64,000 bases of DNA, taken from Lachnoclostridium phytofermentans (GTDB lineage: Bacteria; Bacillota; Clostridia; Lachnospirales; Lachnospiraceae). Below the pieces are notes generated by a model that was not told where the DNA came from, ran no database searches, and worked only from the letters and a program-made list of their open reading frames with translations. The stretch is from contig NZ_JPOF01000003.1 in assembly GCF_000733755.1 (NCBI RefSeq), positions 722,501 through 786,500 of the forward strand. Reading direction: 5' to 3'. The stretch's first letter is position 1; each line of letters opens with the position of its first letter. A program made the position numbers and the translations under genes. Below are positions 51,944 to 62,036 of the stretch, piece by piece.

Positions 51944-53842
51944 TTATTCGCCACCACGTCTTGCTTTGAACTCTTTTCCTGTTCCTGAATAGAAGCGGCT
52001 GAACATCTCATAAAACTCCAGTCGCAATACCTGAATACCTACAATCAATCCTTCTAGTCCAGCAACCAATGCATTACCAAGAATAATAACAACGATATTT
52101 GGATGTGCTCCTTCCGCATGTGCAAGTAATAATACTACAGACATCATACCTGCATGGCTTAGTGCGAAAGCACCCACACGCACGAAGGAAACTGTATTTG
52201 TTATATAACTTAATATAACTTCAAACATCTCAAAAAAGGTTTCAAGGAAAAACATTCCCTTGCTTCCAGGAATTAAATCATTCTTCTTTTCTAGAAATCT
52301 TGTAAGCGGTTCTTTTATAAAAATGAGAATCAAAGGAATTACAATTGTTACGATTAATAATAAAACACCCGGTAACGTATGCCCTGTAAATAACAATACC
52401 ACGATTCCTACTACAGAGGCGTAAAATACAAGACCTGCGATACCATTGGTATCAAAAAATATCTTTTCTATATTCTTTTCACGAATACCATTCACAATAT
52501 TTAATATCATTGCAATGATTATGAGAAAAACACCAAATCCAACCGCAGTAATTAATACCGTCATCGGATTTTTCATTGGATTCGTCCAAATAGGTTCTAG
52601 CCATTCTTCAAATCCAAAGACACTACCATATAAGAAGCCAAATATTGTGGAAAATATTCCTGCACAAGATAATATTGCAGCAAGATTTAATTTTTTAACT
52701 TTATATAATATATAGCCACCAATTACAAGACATAAGCCTTGGCCAACATCACCGAACATCATACCGAACATAATCGAATAGGATAATGCTACAAATATGG
52801 TAGGGTCGACTTCTTTATAAGCTGGTAAGCCATACATCTTTATGAATGTTTCAAATGGCTTAAATATTCTAGGATTTTTGAGCTTCGTGGGGGGTTTTGA
52901 GGTAGTACTACTCGCATGATCATCCACGAAACAAGTTACCTCATGATCCCCTCCAATCTCCCTAAGGAATTGTTCCGTATCCTTCTCAGACATCCATCCG
53001 CAAAGAATATAATAAACCTCTTCTTTCTGCCTAGTACAAGCAGCAAGTTTTCTTATTTGTTGGTTATCACAATACTCTTTTAATTTTTCATAGGCGGCAA
53101 CAAAGTCCGCTGCATGCTTTTTCAGTACATCCTTCATTGTGAGTAGTAATTCATCCTGTTGTTTTAACAAAGCACGGCGTTCCTGTTTTAAGCCCTGGTT
53201 GATGTCATTTAAGGTATCAGAATATCCTTCTGGGAAATCCATATCTTCAAAATGCAGGGAAGATAAAATAGCGTCTACCTTTGTTGCATGAATCGTTGGT
53301 ACAAAATAAGCACCATAAACATAGTTCTTATCTGACTTACATTCTACGAAAATAGTATTCATATCTTCATAGATATATTTGGTTAACTTCTCATAGTAAT
53401 CAATTGCGATACGTCCAAATTGACAACGTATAAATTGAAAGCTATTCACCTTAGAGAGCTCAAGATCAAAGGAAAGATAAGGTTTTATTTCCGCTTGCCT
53501 CTCAGCAATATCTTCTAACTTCTCTTTAATTTCCTTCTTCTGCACCTCAAGATCATCTAGCATCAGGTGCATCTTATCAAGTAAATCTTCTGCCTCTTTA
53601 TAGGTGATTTCGCGTCCAGAAGGCTTTATTTCTGGACGAAGTTGTTTCATGGTATCTTCTGCTTTTAACACACTTTCCCGATACGTATTCGTGTCCACGT
53701 AAGGAGTAAGATTGTGTATATCGCTTAGTTCCGACAGAGCATTTTCAACGTGTAACTCATATTTACTTAAATACTGAGTAATCACACGATTAATATCCTC
53801 CTTCGGACCTGTAATGCGTAAAAACTTCATTTTCTCAATCAC
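51944..53842 (-). CDS. ntpI: V-type ATPase subunit I (a-type stator)
   Basis: 632 residues. N-terminal half cytoplasmic with coiled coils (about 60-110 and 215-265), C-terminal half with about seven to eight membrane helices beginning VALSYSIMFGMMFGDVGQGL. The essential Arg that faces the rotor lies in FVRVGAFALSHAGM in the penultimate helices; QVLRLEFYEMFSRFYSGTG near the end is also diagnostic. Forms the ion half-channels together with subunit K, encoded 24 bases downstream. Confidence 0.96.
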   Translation of the reverse strand: MIEKMKFLRITGPKEDINRVITQYLSKYELHVENALSELSDIHNLTPYVDTNTYRESVLKAEDTMKQLRPEIKPSGREITYKEAEDLLDKMHLMLDDLEVQKKEIKEKLEDIAERQAEIKPYLSFDLELSKVNSFQFIRCQFGRIAIDYYEKLTKYIYEDMNTIFVECKSDKNYVYGAYFVPTIHATKVDAILSSLHFEDMDFPEGYSDTLNDINQGLKQERRALLKQQDELLLTMKDVLKKHAADFVAAYEKLKEYCDNQQIRKLAACTRQKEEVYYILCGWMSEKDTEQFLREIGGDHEVTCFVDDHASSTTSKPPTKLKNPRIFKPFETFIKMYGLPAYKEVDPTIFVALSYSIMFGMMFGDVGQGLCLVIGGYILYKVKKLNLAAILSCAGIFSTIFGFLYGSVFGFEEWLEPIWTNPMKNPMTVLITAVGFGVFLIIIAMILNIVNGIREKNIEKIFFDTNGIAGLVFYASVVGIVVLLFTGHTLPGVLLLIVTIVIPLILIFIKEPLTRFLEKKNDLIPGSKGMFFLETFFEMFEVILSYITNTVSFVRVGAFALSHAGMMSVVLLLAHAEGAHPNIVVIILGNALVAGLEGLIVGIQVLRLEFYEMFSRFYSGTGKEFKARRGGE

Positions 53843-53875
53843 CGTAATTCACCTCCATGTGGTTAAGTTACATAA

Positions 53876-54916
53876 TTAAATCTTAATAATCAGTTGTAAA
53901 ATATGATCAGAATCCAATCCATAACGGATACACTCGAGTAAAGTGGTCAAGTTATCAAGCTCTAATTCTTTCAGATAAAGATAATTTAAGATAGGTGCAA
54001 TACTTACCGGAAACTTTATCTTGCTGTATTGATAAGCAAGAAAAATAGCTTCAAAGTAAGCTCTTTCCATATCATCCTGATTAAGATTTTCCTTCTCAAT
54101 CCGATAATTTGAGGCTTGTAGAACATTCGTAAATTCCGATATTGAACTCGCATTAATCATATTCATTAATTCATGCTGTTTTAATTTATAGGAAATTGGA
54201 ATGATGACCGCCAGAATATCTGCTGGTTCTAACGCATAGTATTTTTTACTACGATATATCATCATAATATTCGCAACGTCGATTCTTGTACCGATTGCTC
54301 TTGTGAGAACCTCTTGTTCTTTCCCTTTTAGTACTTTATTCTTTCGTTTCCATAACGCCTTATAGTAATAAACATCCAGCTGCATCTCTAAATCAAACAA
54401 GGATTTATGAGTCGAATTTAACATTCGTACAAATAATGGATAATATTCCGTCCCAGACAATACGTTTGTAAATTCCTCTAAATTTCTTGCATTCTCTAAT
54501 TCTATCAGCCGTAGAGAAGAATGTTCTTTAAAAATCTCTCTATATACTCCAAGATTTAATTTAATTTCTGGACTAAACAATTTTTGCAAGCAACTTTTTA
54601 GCATTAATACTTCATAATGGAAAAATACTAACTTTAATATCTCTCTTTGCTTTTTATTAGCAAACCGATATAGTTTAGCAAAACTGTCATAGAGCGAGTT
54701 TTTTAGTACCATCTCTATCTGCCCTCTGTGTACGGCATTTTCATTAAGACCCGCAAAGAATGGCTGATATGCTTCATGAGATTTAAAATATAGGACAAAT
54801 TCATTGACTGAGGTCATCTCGGAAAGTTTTCTGTAGCCATCGTCTTTGATGAGTTTGCTCTCCATTGCCTTTGATTTTGTAGTGATACCACTGTACGATA
54901 GTAATTTACCTGACAC
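53876..54916 (-). CDS. ntpC: V-type ATPase subunit C (d-type socket)
   Basis: 346 residues, all helical. Couples the D/F shaft to the c ring. Recognised from YSGITTKSKAMES at the N-terminus, LKSCLQKLF, VYYYKALWKRKN and DVANIMMIYRSKKYYAL, and from its place in the operon. Here it precedes subunit I, whereas in Enterococcus hirae and Thermus it follows E. Confidence 0.92.
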   Translation of the reverse strand: MSGKLLSYSGITTKSKAMESKLIKDDGYRKLSEMTSVNEFVLYFKSHEAYQPFFAGLNENAVHRGQIEMVLKNSLYDSFAKLYRFANKKQREILKLVFFHYEVLMLKSCLQKLFSPEIKLNLGVYREIFKEHSSLRLIELENARNLEEFTNVLSGTEYYPLFVRMLNSTHKSLFDLEMQLDVYYYKALWKRKNKVLKGKEQEVLTRAIGTRIDVANIMMIYRSKKYYALEPADILAVIIPISYKLKQHELMNMINASSISEFTNVLQASNYRIEKENLNQDDMERAYFEAIFLAYQYSKIKFPVSIAPILNYLYLKELELDNLTTLLECIRYGLDSDHILQLIIKI

Positions 54917-54920
54917 GCGA

Positions 54921-55232
54921 TCACTCTCCTATCAATTGCTTCATAATTTGCTTCACCAAATCATCTTGTTTGTTACTATATTCCTGATTGAGCTTTTCGA
55001 GATTTTGTTCATACTCCTGCATCATGTTTGCTCTGGCCGCTTCTACTTCACTTTCATTTTTCTTTCGCAAATGTTCAACCTTTTCCTCAACTTCTCTATT
55101 CAGCTGATTATCATACTCTTCAAGGTCTACTCTGCTCTTTTGATAGATTCGTTGCTTTTCATCTTCGGCTAGTTTTAAAATATTGGTTGCTTTCTCTTCA
55201 ACTTCTACCATTAAACTAAGTATCTGCTCCAT
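54921..55232 (-). CDS. ntpF: V-type ATPase small peripheral stalk subunit (H/G-type)
   Basis: 103 residues from the ATG at 55232 with AGGAGG seven bases upstream; the longer frame to 55253 is unlikely. Almost entirely one charged coiled coil (QLNREVEEKVEHLRKKNESE), beginning MEQILSLMVEVEEKATNIL like archaeal AhaH. It pairs with subunit E to form the stator stalk. First gene of the operon; the 208 bases upstream contain possible promoter boxes (TTGATT, 16 bases, TATTAT around 55385-55412) but nothing decisive. Confidence 0.85.
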   Translation of the reverse strand: MEQILSLMVEVEEKATNILKLAEDEKQRIYQKSRVDLEEYDNQLNREVEEKVEHLRKKNESEVEAARANMMQEYEQNLEKLNQEYSNKQDDLVKQIMKQLIGE

Positions 55233-55440
55233 GCCACACCTCCTAAATCTCATTTTATTTCAACTTTCACACACTTCCATAACTTCCTCTCGATAGGAGA
55301 ACATGTATTCTGCCTATTCTATACCCATTTTCAGGAAGTTAACCCAATTATTAGGGATATACTGGAAAAGTAAGAAAATCGTATTCATAATACTCTTTTC
55401 TACTACAAAATCAATCCTTTTTTCTTTCCTTAACAAAAAC

Positions 55441-57063
55441 TTAACAGCTAACTTGACCAATTTTAGCGTCGTTTAAGGTATTAATTACCAGAATATCATC
55501 CTCCTTTAATATTGTCTCACCATGCGGAACAACCGTTTCCTCACCTCGTTTTATTAGAATAATCAAGGTATCTTTCGGCAATTTAAGTTCTGATATCTTC
55601 TTACTAACCCAGGAATGATTGATACCAAGATATTCCTCATAAAGACTAGTCCCCTCGCCTTCATCAAATTGCGGTGCACATAAAATTACAACATCGCCTT
55701 TTACTAAAACTGTATCTCCATTGGGAATTAATGTCTTATTTTCTCGAAGGAGCATAGAAAGACGCATGTCAATAGGCAAACTAAGTTCATTCACTTTATA
55801 ATTTTCCCAAACATGTCCCTTGGATATAGACAATTTAACAAATTGTAATTTTGTTTCTTCTTGATAATCATTAAATGTCTTTAATACATTCGTTGCATCG
55901 TCAACCATATCTAGTTTCCTAGATGCAAATGGTAACAGTGTCCCCTGTATCGCCATGGAAAGTAAAACTATACAGAAAACAATATGAAATATATCATTCT
56001 CAACAAAAACATCACTTGTCACAGCAAGAATGGCAAAAACGATTGAGGCTGCACCGCGCAAGCCTCCGAAATTTACTACTCCCTGCTGTTTTAAGCTTGC
56101 TTTTGCTGGTGTCAAAAATAGTGCAACTGCAATCGGCCTTGCTATAAAACTAAGAAACAAAACGATCGCAATCGATGGTAATAATACCTTTGGTAACTGA
56201 GATGGGAAGGATAGTAAGCCTAGCAAGAAGAAAATCAAAATCTGTGCCAAGCCTGTAACCCCATCAAAAAAATGAACCAAGGTAATCTTATTTTTAATAT
56301 TTTGATTCCCTAATATAATGCCCATTAAGTAAACACTTAAATAACCATTTCCTCCAAGAATGGTAGGCACTGCATACGCCATAACGACAGCTGCAAGCAT
56401 AAATATGGTGTCCAGCCCACCAGTTAAGAATTTTAGTTTATTAAATAACCATAAGGTAGCAAAGGCAAAGAATATTCCAAACAATACACCATAAACTATC
56501 TGTGCAAATAATAGATAACCAAAGGAATATTTATGAGTGCTTCCCATCAAAGATAATACTAAGATGGTCAGCATATAGGAGCAAGGATCATTACTTCCAC
56601 TTTCTATTTCTAACAAAGATGCTGTATTGTATTTTAAGTTCAGTTTTTTAGATCGTAAAATAGAAAACACAGTAGCAGCATCCGTAGAACTAATGATAGC
56701 TCCAACTAAAAGACCCTCTAATGAACTCATCTTTAATACAAAAGTGCAGAATAATCCTGTTAAAACTGCTGTAACTAGTACACCAAATGTTGATAACAAT
56801 ATTGCTTTTCCAACGACTGGTTTGGCAGCTTTCCAGTTTGTCCCGAATCCACCATAAAAAATAATAACAATAAGTGCTGTAGAACATAATTTTTCCGCAG
56901 TAGCATAATTATCAAATGGAATCTTTCCCAAACCATCCGTACCAAATAACATACCTAACAGAATAAAGATAAATAATGCAGGTACTCCATAACGTTGTGA
57001 AATACCTGAACAAGCGATACATAATAAGATGACTATCGCACACAACAATAAGGCTTCATTCAT
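55441..57063 (-). CDS. K+/Na+:proton antiporter, NhaP2/CvrA-like with TrkA-C domains
   Basis: 540 residues. About twelve membrane helices of the CPA1 exchanger fold with the ion-site segment GAIISSTDAATVFSILRSK and, later, VNFGGLRGAASIVFAILA. The C-terminal 140 residues form two TrkA-C-like (RCK_C) units, each ending in a GDVVILCAP or DDILVINTL type strand. NhaP2-like transporters exchange K+ or Na+ for H+ with cytoplasmic nucleotide or ligand control through these domains. It lies directly downstream of nothing but upstream (in genome order) of the V-ATPase operon, separated by 208 bases. Leader has two perfect palindromes. Confidence 0.92.
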   Translation of the reverse strand: MNEALLLCAIVILLCIACSGISQRYGVPALFIFILLGMLFGTDGLGKIPFDNYATAEKLCSTALIVIIFYGGFGTNWKAAKPVVGKAILLSTFGVLVTAVLTGLFCTFVLKMSSLEGLLVGAIISSTDAATVFSILRSKKLNLKYNTASLLEIESGSNDPCSYMLTILVLSLMGSTHKYSFGYLLFAQIVYGVLFGIFFAFATLWLFNKLKFLTGGLDTIFMLAAVVMAYAVPTILGGNGYLSVYLMGIILGNQNIKNKITLVHFFDGVTGLAQILIFFLLGLLSFPSQLPKVLLPSIAIVLFLSFIARPIAVALFLTPAKASLKQQGVVNFGGLRGAASIVFAILAVTSDVFVENDIFHIVFCIVLLSMAIQGTLLPFASRKLDMVDDATNVLKTFNDYQEETKLQFVKLSISKGHVWENYKVNELSLPIDMRLSMLLRENKTLIPNGDTVLVKGDVVILCAPQFDEGEGTSLYEEYLGINHSWVSKKISELKLPKDTLIILIKRGEETVVPHGETILKEDDILVINTLNDAKIGQVSC

Positions 57064-57526
57064 TTTTTCTCCTTTAAACGTTTAAACAAATTTTTAATTG
57101 TTAGCTGCTAACATATTTTTGTATTTGACTAGCTCCCAATTTTTATTCTAATAGAAATATACACATAGTATTCTATAATTTAAAAAAAGTATCAATCCTA
57201 TTTTAAAGTATTAATTTTTGGCGTAATCTTCCTATTTGATATAACTTTTATTTATATTATATAGGAAAAGGTAGAAACTATCTACCCTTTTTACAAAGAG
57301 GTTAAATAATTCCTATATTTTCGTGATTTTCGGGATTTCCTCTATTGCTAAATAACAGAAAATACAGTATAATATTCACATATATTGGTATATTTGATAG
57401 GATTCGCCATATTCCTTCTGGTTATGACTATTATTCACAAATGAGAAGGGTATCAACACCTAACACATGGATAACCGCTTACTAGATAGTCCATCGGTTA
57501 AATTATCTGATCAGAAAGGAAATAGT
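57064..57526. other. Divergent intergenic region antiporter / chemotaxis receptor
   Basis: 463 AT-rich bases. Next to the antiporter start are palindromes TTTAAACGTTTAAA (57073-57086, touching its ribosome site) and TGTTAGC-T-GCTAACA (57099-57113). A short hairpin GGTAGA/TCTACC with CTTTTT is at 57271-57292. The promoter for the receptor is at 57345-57373. Confidence 0.55.
57345..57373 (+). promoter_or_regulatory. Predicted promoter of the chemotaxis receptor gene
   Basis: TTGCTA (57345-57350), 17-base spacer, TATAAT (57368-57373). Not a sigma-D type motility promoter. Confidence 0.6.
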
Positions 57527-59245
57527 ATGAAGAAGAAATCATCCATTATTTTCAAACTGCTCGCCTTAGGATTAATTCCTCTCATTGTACTGGATTTCAT
57601 TGTTACTTTATTCAGTACCCGTATTCTATCCGAGAGTATCGAGGCAGAAATAAAAAATTCCTTAAAATTTGTTACGGCTTCGATTATAGAAACTTATACG
57701 AATCTTTACGCAGGGGATTATTCAGTTGATATCACAGGATCTTTGTATAAAGGTAAGACCTCTATATCAGGAGATAATCGACTTTTAGACTCTATTAAAA
57801 ACAGTGCTGGTTTTGATTCCACTTTATACTATGGTAACAATCGACTTTTAACAACGATTGAAAGGTCTAGTGATGGTGGTAGAGCAGTCGGTACTTCTGC
57901 AAATGAACAAATAGTCGAAACTGTACAGAAAAATCAGCAAGAATACTTTTCTCCAAATATTATAATAGAAGGTGTATCCTATTATGCTTATTACGTTCCT
58001 CTTCTAAATTCCGATGGCTCTACTATCGGTATGGTGTTTGCTGGGAAACCGAATAGTGAGGTACAACAGAGTATTCAAAATCAAACCATGCGTATCCTAT
58101 TAATCTCTACAGTGGTTATCATACTATCAAGTATAGTAACAATCATAATTGCAAGAAGATTATCAAAGGCATTAAAATCTACGAAACTTTACATAAAACA
58201 AATAGCCAATGGAGATTTAACTACAGAAATTCATCCTAAGTATTTAAGACGAAAAGATGAAATTGGTGAGATTTGTGAGACTTCTGTACTACTTAAAAAT
58301 ACACTGTTATCGATTATACAAGACATTATGATATCTACCAATCAGCTAACAGGAACATCAGAATCACTTGCAATCACTGCAGACAATACAGATTCCACAA
58401 TTAATGAGGTTACAAAAGCAATTGATGAAATTTCGAATGGAGCAATGAACCAAGCTCAAGAAACACAGACAGCAACAGAAAGTGTGCTTAACATCGGAGA
58501 ACAAATTGATCATATTATCAATGAAGTGGAAGCCCTAACAGAAAATGCAGGTAAAATGTCAAAAGCAGAGCATGAATCCGCTGCTATCATTGCAAAACTA
58601 GGTGACTCCAATGATAAGACGATGATGTCCATTAAAAAAATCTCAGATCAGACCAATACGACAAATACATCTGCCAAAGAGATTCAAAAGGCGGTTGGCT
58701 TAATTCAGTCCATAGCAGAAGAAACCGATTTACTCTCCTTGAACGCAAGTATTGAAGCTGCTAGAGCCGGTGATGCCGGTCGAGGATTCTCTGTAGTTGC
58801 CGAGCAGATTCGAAAGCTTGCAGACCAATCAAGATTCTCAGCAAAAGAGATTGAATTAATTACCCACAGATTACTTGAGGAATCAAATAATACGGTAGAA
58901 ACTATGAAAGAAGTAACATCTAATATTGAGAAACAACAAATTCGACTGAATGAGACTAAGAATAAGGTAGTTGAGGTTGCGCAGGGGATTAAAGGCTCTA
59001 CTCGTAACATAGACTCTATTAAAAATATGATGGCTATCTTAGAAGCCTCAAAAAATACAATAGTAGATGTGATATCAAGCCTCTCTTCCATCTCTGAGGA
59101 AAACGCTGCCGTTACGGAACAGACTTCTGCTTCCACTCAAGTACTGAATTCATCAATCGATAGTCTTTCTGATTCTTCAAGAAACTTAAAACAACTTTCT
59201 GAAAAATTGAAACAAAAGTTATTGATTTTTAAAATTAACTCTTAA
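57527..59245 (+). CDS. Methyl-accepting chemotaxis protein with single-cache sensor
   Basis: 572 residues from the ATG at 57527 (AAAGGAAATAGT just upstream); the frame back to 57467 lacks a ribosome site. Helix 1 about 7-30, an extracytoplasmic sCache-type domain with [22 protein letters not shown], helix 2 about 185-208 ([19 protein letters not shown]), HAMP, and a cytoplasmic signalling domain whose hairpin tip is [37 protein letters not shown]. The tip binds CheA/CheW. Such receptors commonly sense small organic acids or similar, but the ligand is unknown. Monocistronic. Confidence 0.95.
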   Translation: MKKKSSIIFKLLALGLIPLIVLDFIVTLFSTRILSESIEAEIKNSLKFVTASIIETYTNLYAGDYSVDITGSLYKGKTSISGDNRLLDSIKNSAGFDSTLYYGNNRLLTTIERSSDGGRAVGTSANEQIVETVQKNQQEYFSPNIIIEGVSYYAYYVPLLNSDGSTIGMVFAGKPNSEVQQSIQNQTMRILLISTVVIILSSIVTIIIARRLSKALKSTKLYIKQIANGDLTTEIHPKYLRRKDEIGEICETSVLLKNTLLSIIQDIMISTNQLTGTSESLAITADNTDSTINEVTKAIDEISNGAMNQAQETQTATESVLNIGEQIDHIINEVEALTENAGKMSKAEHESAAIIAKLGDSNDKTMMSIKKISDQTNTTNTSAKEIQKAVGLIQSIAEETDLLSLNASIEAARAGDAGRGFSVVAEQIRKLADQSRFSAKEIELITHRLLEESNNTVETMKEVTSNIEKQQIRLNETKNKVVEVAQGIKGSTRNIDSIKNMMAILEASKNTIVDVISSLSSISEENAAVTEQTSASTQVLNSSIDSLSDSSRNLKQLSEKLKQKLLIFKINS

Positions 59246-59312
59246 TGATAATTTCAGAATAAGCAAATTATCACTAATGCTTATTACTATTTAGAGGTAT
59301 CTCAGTTAAGCG

Positions 59313-59358
59313 AAAAAGGCTGCTACAAAAGATAACAAACTTTTGTAACAGCCTTTTA
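59313..59358 (+). terminator. Terminator of the chemotaxis receptor gene
   Basis: AAAAGGCTG.TACAAAAG / CTTTTGTA.CAGCCTTTT, eight-base loop. Confidence 0.85.
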
Positions 59359-59459
59359 CATCGTAGTATATAACAGAAACCTTATTTTTACTTTAATTTA
59401 TCATTACTCTTCTAATAAACTTTTGCTTTAATCTGCTTTTTTCCATTTAGTATATTAAT

Positions 59460-60470
59460 TTATAGTAATGTAATCCCGTTATTACTTAATTTCTCAATAT
59501 CCTCTTCTCTCCACAAAGATGATTGAACCTCCCCAATATGGGCTTTACGTAAGAAGAACATACAGATTCTACTCTGTCCAATACCACCACCTATGGTGTA
59601 AGGAAGTTCTCGATTTAGAATAGCCTTTTGAAATGGAAGTCCAGCACGATCCGTACAACCAGCAATCTCTAATTGATTTGCTAATGATGTTTCATCCACA
59701 CGGATACCCATCGATGACAATTCAAGTGCAATATCAAGAATTGGATAATATACGATAATATCACCATTTAATGACCAATCGTCATAGTCTGGTGCTCTTC
59801 CATCATGTTTTTCACCACTTGCAAGAGCTCCACCAATCTGCATGATAAATACCGCGCCTTTTAGCTTTGCAATCTTGTATTCTCTTTCTTTCGGTGTATC
59901 ATTTGGGTACATATTCTCTAGTTCCTGAGTTGTAACAAATGCTATTTCTTTTGGAAGAATTTTGCCTATGTACTCATATTTATCCGAGATGTAGTGTTCT
60001 GTATCTTTTAATGCCTGATACACACTGCGTACCACTGACTTTAAGGTTTCCACATTTCTTTCATCATGAAGGATAATTTTCTCCCAATCCCATTGGTCAA
60101 CAAAGATAGAATGGATATTGTCCGTATCCTCATCACGACGAATTGCATTCATATCTGTATAAAGACCTTCTCCATAAGCAAAGCCATACTTCTTTAAAGC
60201 CATTCTCTTCCATTTCGCTAAAGAGTGAACAATCTCCACTTTTGCGTCATCTTGCTCTTTAATTCCAAAACTAACCGGTCTTTCTACTCCGTTAAGATTA
60301 TCATTCAATCCAGTTTCTGGACGAACGAATAAAGGTGCAGAGACACGTGTTAGATTTAACTGTTTCGCAAGCTGTCTTTCAAAATGGTCCTTAACATGCT
60401 TGATTGCTCCCTGCGTTTCCTTGATATCTAGAGCGGAGTGATAGTCCTTCGGTAGTAATAATTCTAACAT
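59460..60470 (-). CDS. asnA: Aspartate-ammonia ligase (asparagine synthetase A)
   Basis: 336 residues, normal length. Makes asparagine from aspartate, ammonia and ATP. Class II aminoacyl-tRNA-synthetase-like fold: KDYHSALDIKETQGAIKHVK, RVSAPLFV, HSLAKWKRMAL, FVDQWDWEK, GGALASGEKHDGRAPDYDDW and the C-terminal YTIGGGIGQSRICMFFL. AGGAGG precedes the ATG. No T-box leader is visible in the short gap to the MATE gene upstream. Confidence 0.96.
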   Translation of the reverse strand: MLELLLPKDYHSALDIKETQGAIKHVKDHFERQLAKQLNLTRVSAPLFVRPETGLNDNLNGVERPVSFGIKEQDDAKVEIVHSLAKWKRMALKKYGFAYGEGLYTDMNAIRRDEDTDNIHSIFVDQWDWEKIILHDERNVETLKSVVRSVYQALKDTEHYISDKYEYIGKILPKEIAFVTTQELENMYPNDTPKEREYKIAKLKGAVFIMQIGGALASGEKHDGRAPDYDDWSLNGDIIVYYPILDIALELSSMGIRVDETSLANQLEIAGCTDRAGLPFQKAILNRELPYTIGGGIGQSRICMFFLRKAHIGEVQSSLWREEDIEKLSNNGITLL

Positions 60471-60614
60471 TCCTCTACCTCCTATAAAAATCTCGCTTTC
60501 TATATCATATCCTTACCTGATACGTTAGTCAATAAATATATTTTTATAGTTATCGAAATTGTGTATAATTATAAGTTTTTTATCGTGTTAAGCCAAAGTA
60601 GAAGACAGAACTCC

Positions 60615-61955
60615 CTATTGTCTCAATCGATTATCAAATTGTTGCATTGCTTTCGTTCTAGACTTGAGATACAGCATAATTCCTATAATTGCTACAATCA
60701 GTTCCGTTGTTGGGAACACGAGCCAAACACCCAACATTCCTCCAAGCGAGGATAGTAAAAAGGCCATCGGAATAATAATTAAAAAACCACGCAAAATTGA
60801 TATAATATGTGCTGGTCGTGCATAATCAGTCGATGTAAAATATACAGATATTATGATATTAAATCCAGCAAATATACATGCTGTAAAGTAAATCTCTAAA
60901 CCTTTTACGGCAATACTTTGCAATAACTCATTCTTCTCACTATTAAAAATACTCGCTATCTGTGGCGCTCTAAAAAACACAGTCAGATAAATAATTCCAG
61001 AAACAACTATCATAGAAATCAGAGCATATCGTAAAATAGCCTGTACATTTCCACGATTACGAGCTCCATAGTTACTACTTATTATTGGTTGTATCCCTTG
61101 AGCGATACCTGTATAAATCGAAATTACCACCAGTGAAAGATTTGCAATAATTCCATAGGCAGCTATTCCTACATTTCCTTGCAATCTCAGTATGATTATA
61201 TTAAAAACGATCATAACAATACCAGAGGAAACCTCTGTAATAAGTGATGGAATTCCACTTGATACAATGCTACTAATAAGTTTCCTAGAGAAGTTACATT
61301 TCGTTAAGTGAAAACAATTCTTTTTCCGAAAAAAGAATGGCGAGAGAATCAGCATACTAATCACTGGTGCAAGACCAGTAGCTAGAACAGCGCCGAATAT
61401 CCCCATGTTAAGTGGAAACATAAAAACATAATCAAGTACAATGTTCGAAAAGCTTCCACCAAGCATTGCAATCATGGATAGTTGCGGAGAACCATCATTT
61501 CGCACAAAACATAAAAGAACATTATTCAATAGAAACATAGGCGCAAATAATAATATTACTTGTAAATAAGTTTTACTCATATGTAAAACTTCTCCCTCCG
61601 CACCCAATAGCATTACAATGTTTTCGGAGTAAAAAAGTCCAAGTACAAAGAAAATAGTAGCAAAACCTAGTGCTAAAAAAACAGTATTCATAAATATTTG
61701 ATTTGCGCTATCTGTTTCATTCTGGCTACTTTTAATAGAATACCCCGTAGCACCTCCCATGCCAAGCATTAAGCCACTTCCATGTATGAAACTATAAACT
61801 GGAATTGCAATATTGAGTGCAGCCAATCCATTCGTCCCAAGCCCTTTGGAAACAAAAAAGGTGTCCGCCAAAATATAACAGGACAACCCTATCATTCCAA
61901 GGACGTTTAAGGATGAGTATTTTAAAAAGCTCTTCAGACAATCCGTATTTTTCAT
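60615..61955 (-). CDS. MATE-family efflux transporter
   Basis: 446 residues with twelve membrane helices in two related halves (for example LNVLGMIGLSCYILADTFFVSKGLG and IPSLITEVSSGIVMIVFNIII). MATE proteins export cationic drugs or metabolites using Na+ or H+. The first half keeps the short loop GLAALNIAIPVYS. Substrate unknown. GGAGG seven bases before the ATG. Expression looks controlled at two levels: a palindrome in the promoter spacer and a terminator-like hairpin in the leader. Confidence 0.93.
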   Translation of the reverse strand: MKNTDCLKSFLKYSSLNVLGMIGLSCYILADTFFVSKGLGTNGLAALNIAIPVYSFIHGSGLMLGMGGATGYSIKSSQNETDSANQIFMNTVFLALGFATIFFVLGLFYSENIVMLLGAEGEVLHMSKTYLQVILLFAPMFLLNNVLLCFVRNDGSPQLSMIAMLGGSFSNIVLDYVFMFPLNMGIFGAVLATGLAPVISMLILSPFFFRKKNCFHLTKCNFSRKLISSIVSSGIPSLITEVSSGIVMIVFNIIILRLQGNVGIAAYGIIANLSLVVISIYTGIAQGIQPIISSNYGARNRGNVQAILRYALISMIVVSGIIYLTVFFRAPQIASIFNSEKNELLQSIAVKGLEIYFTACIFAGFNIIISVYFTSTDYARPAHIISILRGFLIIIPMAFLLSSLGGMLGVWLVFPTTELIVAIIGIMLYLKSRTKAMQQFDNRLRQ

Positions 61956-61983
61956 AAATTAACCTCCATACAAAAACAAGAAA

Positions 61984-62036
61984 AAGCGCCAGAGTTTCAT
62001 ATCTTCTATGGCCTAACGATATAAAACTTGACGCTT
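61984..62036 (-). promoter_or_regulatory. Attenuator-like terminator in the MATE leader
   Basis: In transcript orientation AAGCG.C..AGTTT.ATATC pairs with GATAT.AAACT..GCGCTT around a loop containing GTTAGGCC, then TTTTTCTTGTTTTTG, only about 20 bases before the MATE ribosome site. A premature terminator; upstream in the leader are the hairpins TTCTTTACT-N4-AGTAAAGAA (62040-62061) and GAATAAG-N7-CTTATTC (62059-62079), which overlap by three bases. Confidence 0.65.

Noticed and set aside
57271-57292. Terminator of a small RNA upstream of the chemotaxis receptor
   Set aside because: Short GGTAGA/TCTACC hairpin with CTTTTT, but no promoter for a transcript on either strand could be identified.
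60471-60614. T-box leader for asnA
   Set aside because: The gap to the MATE gene is only 144 bases with no specifier stem or T-box consensus; the upstream gene is on the same strand.
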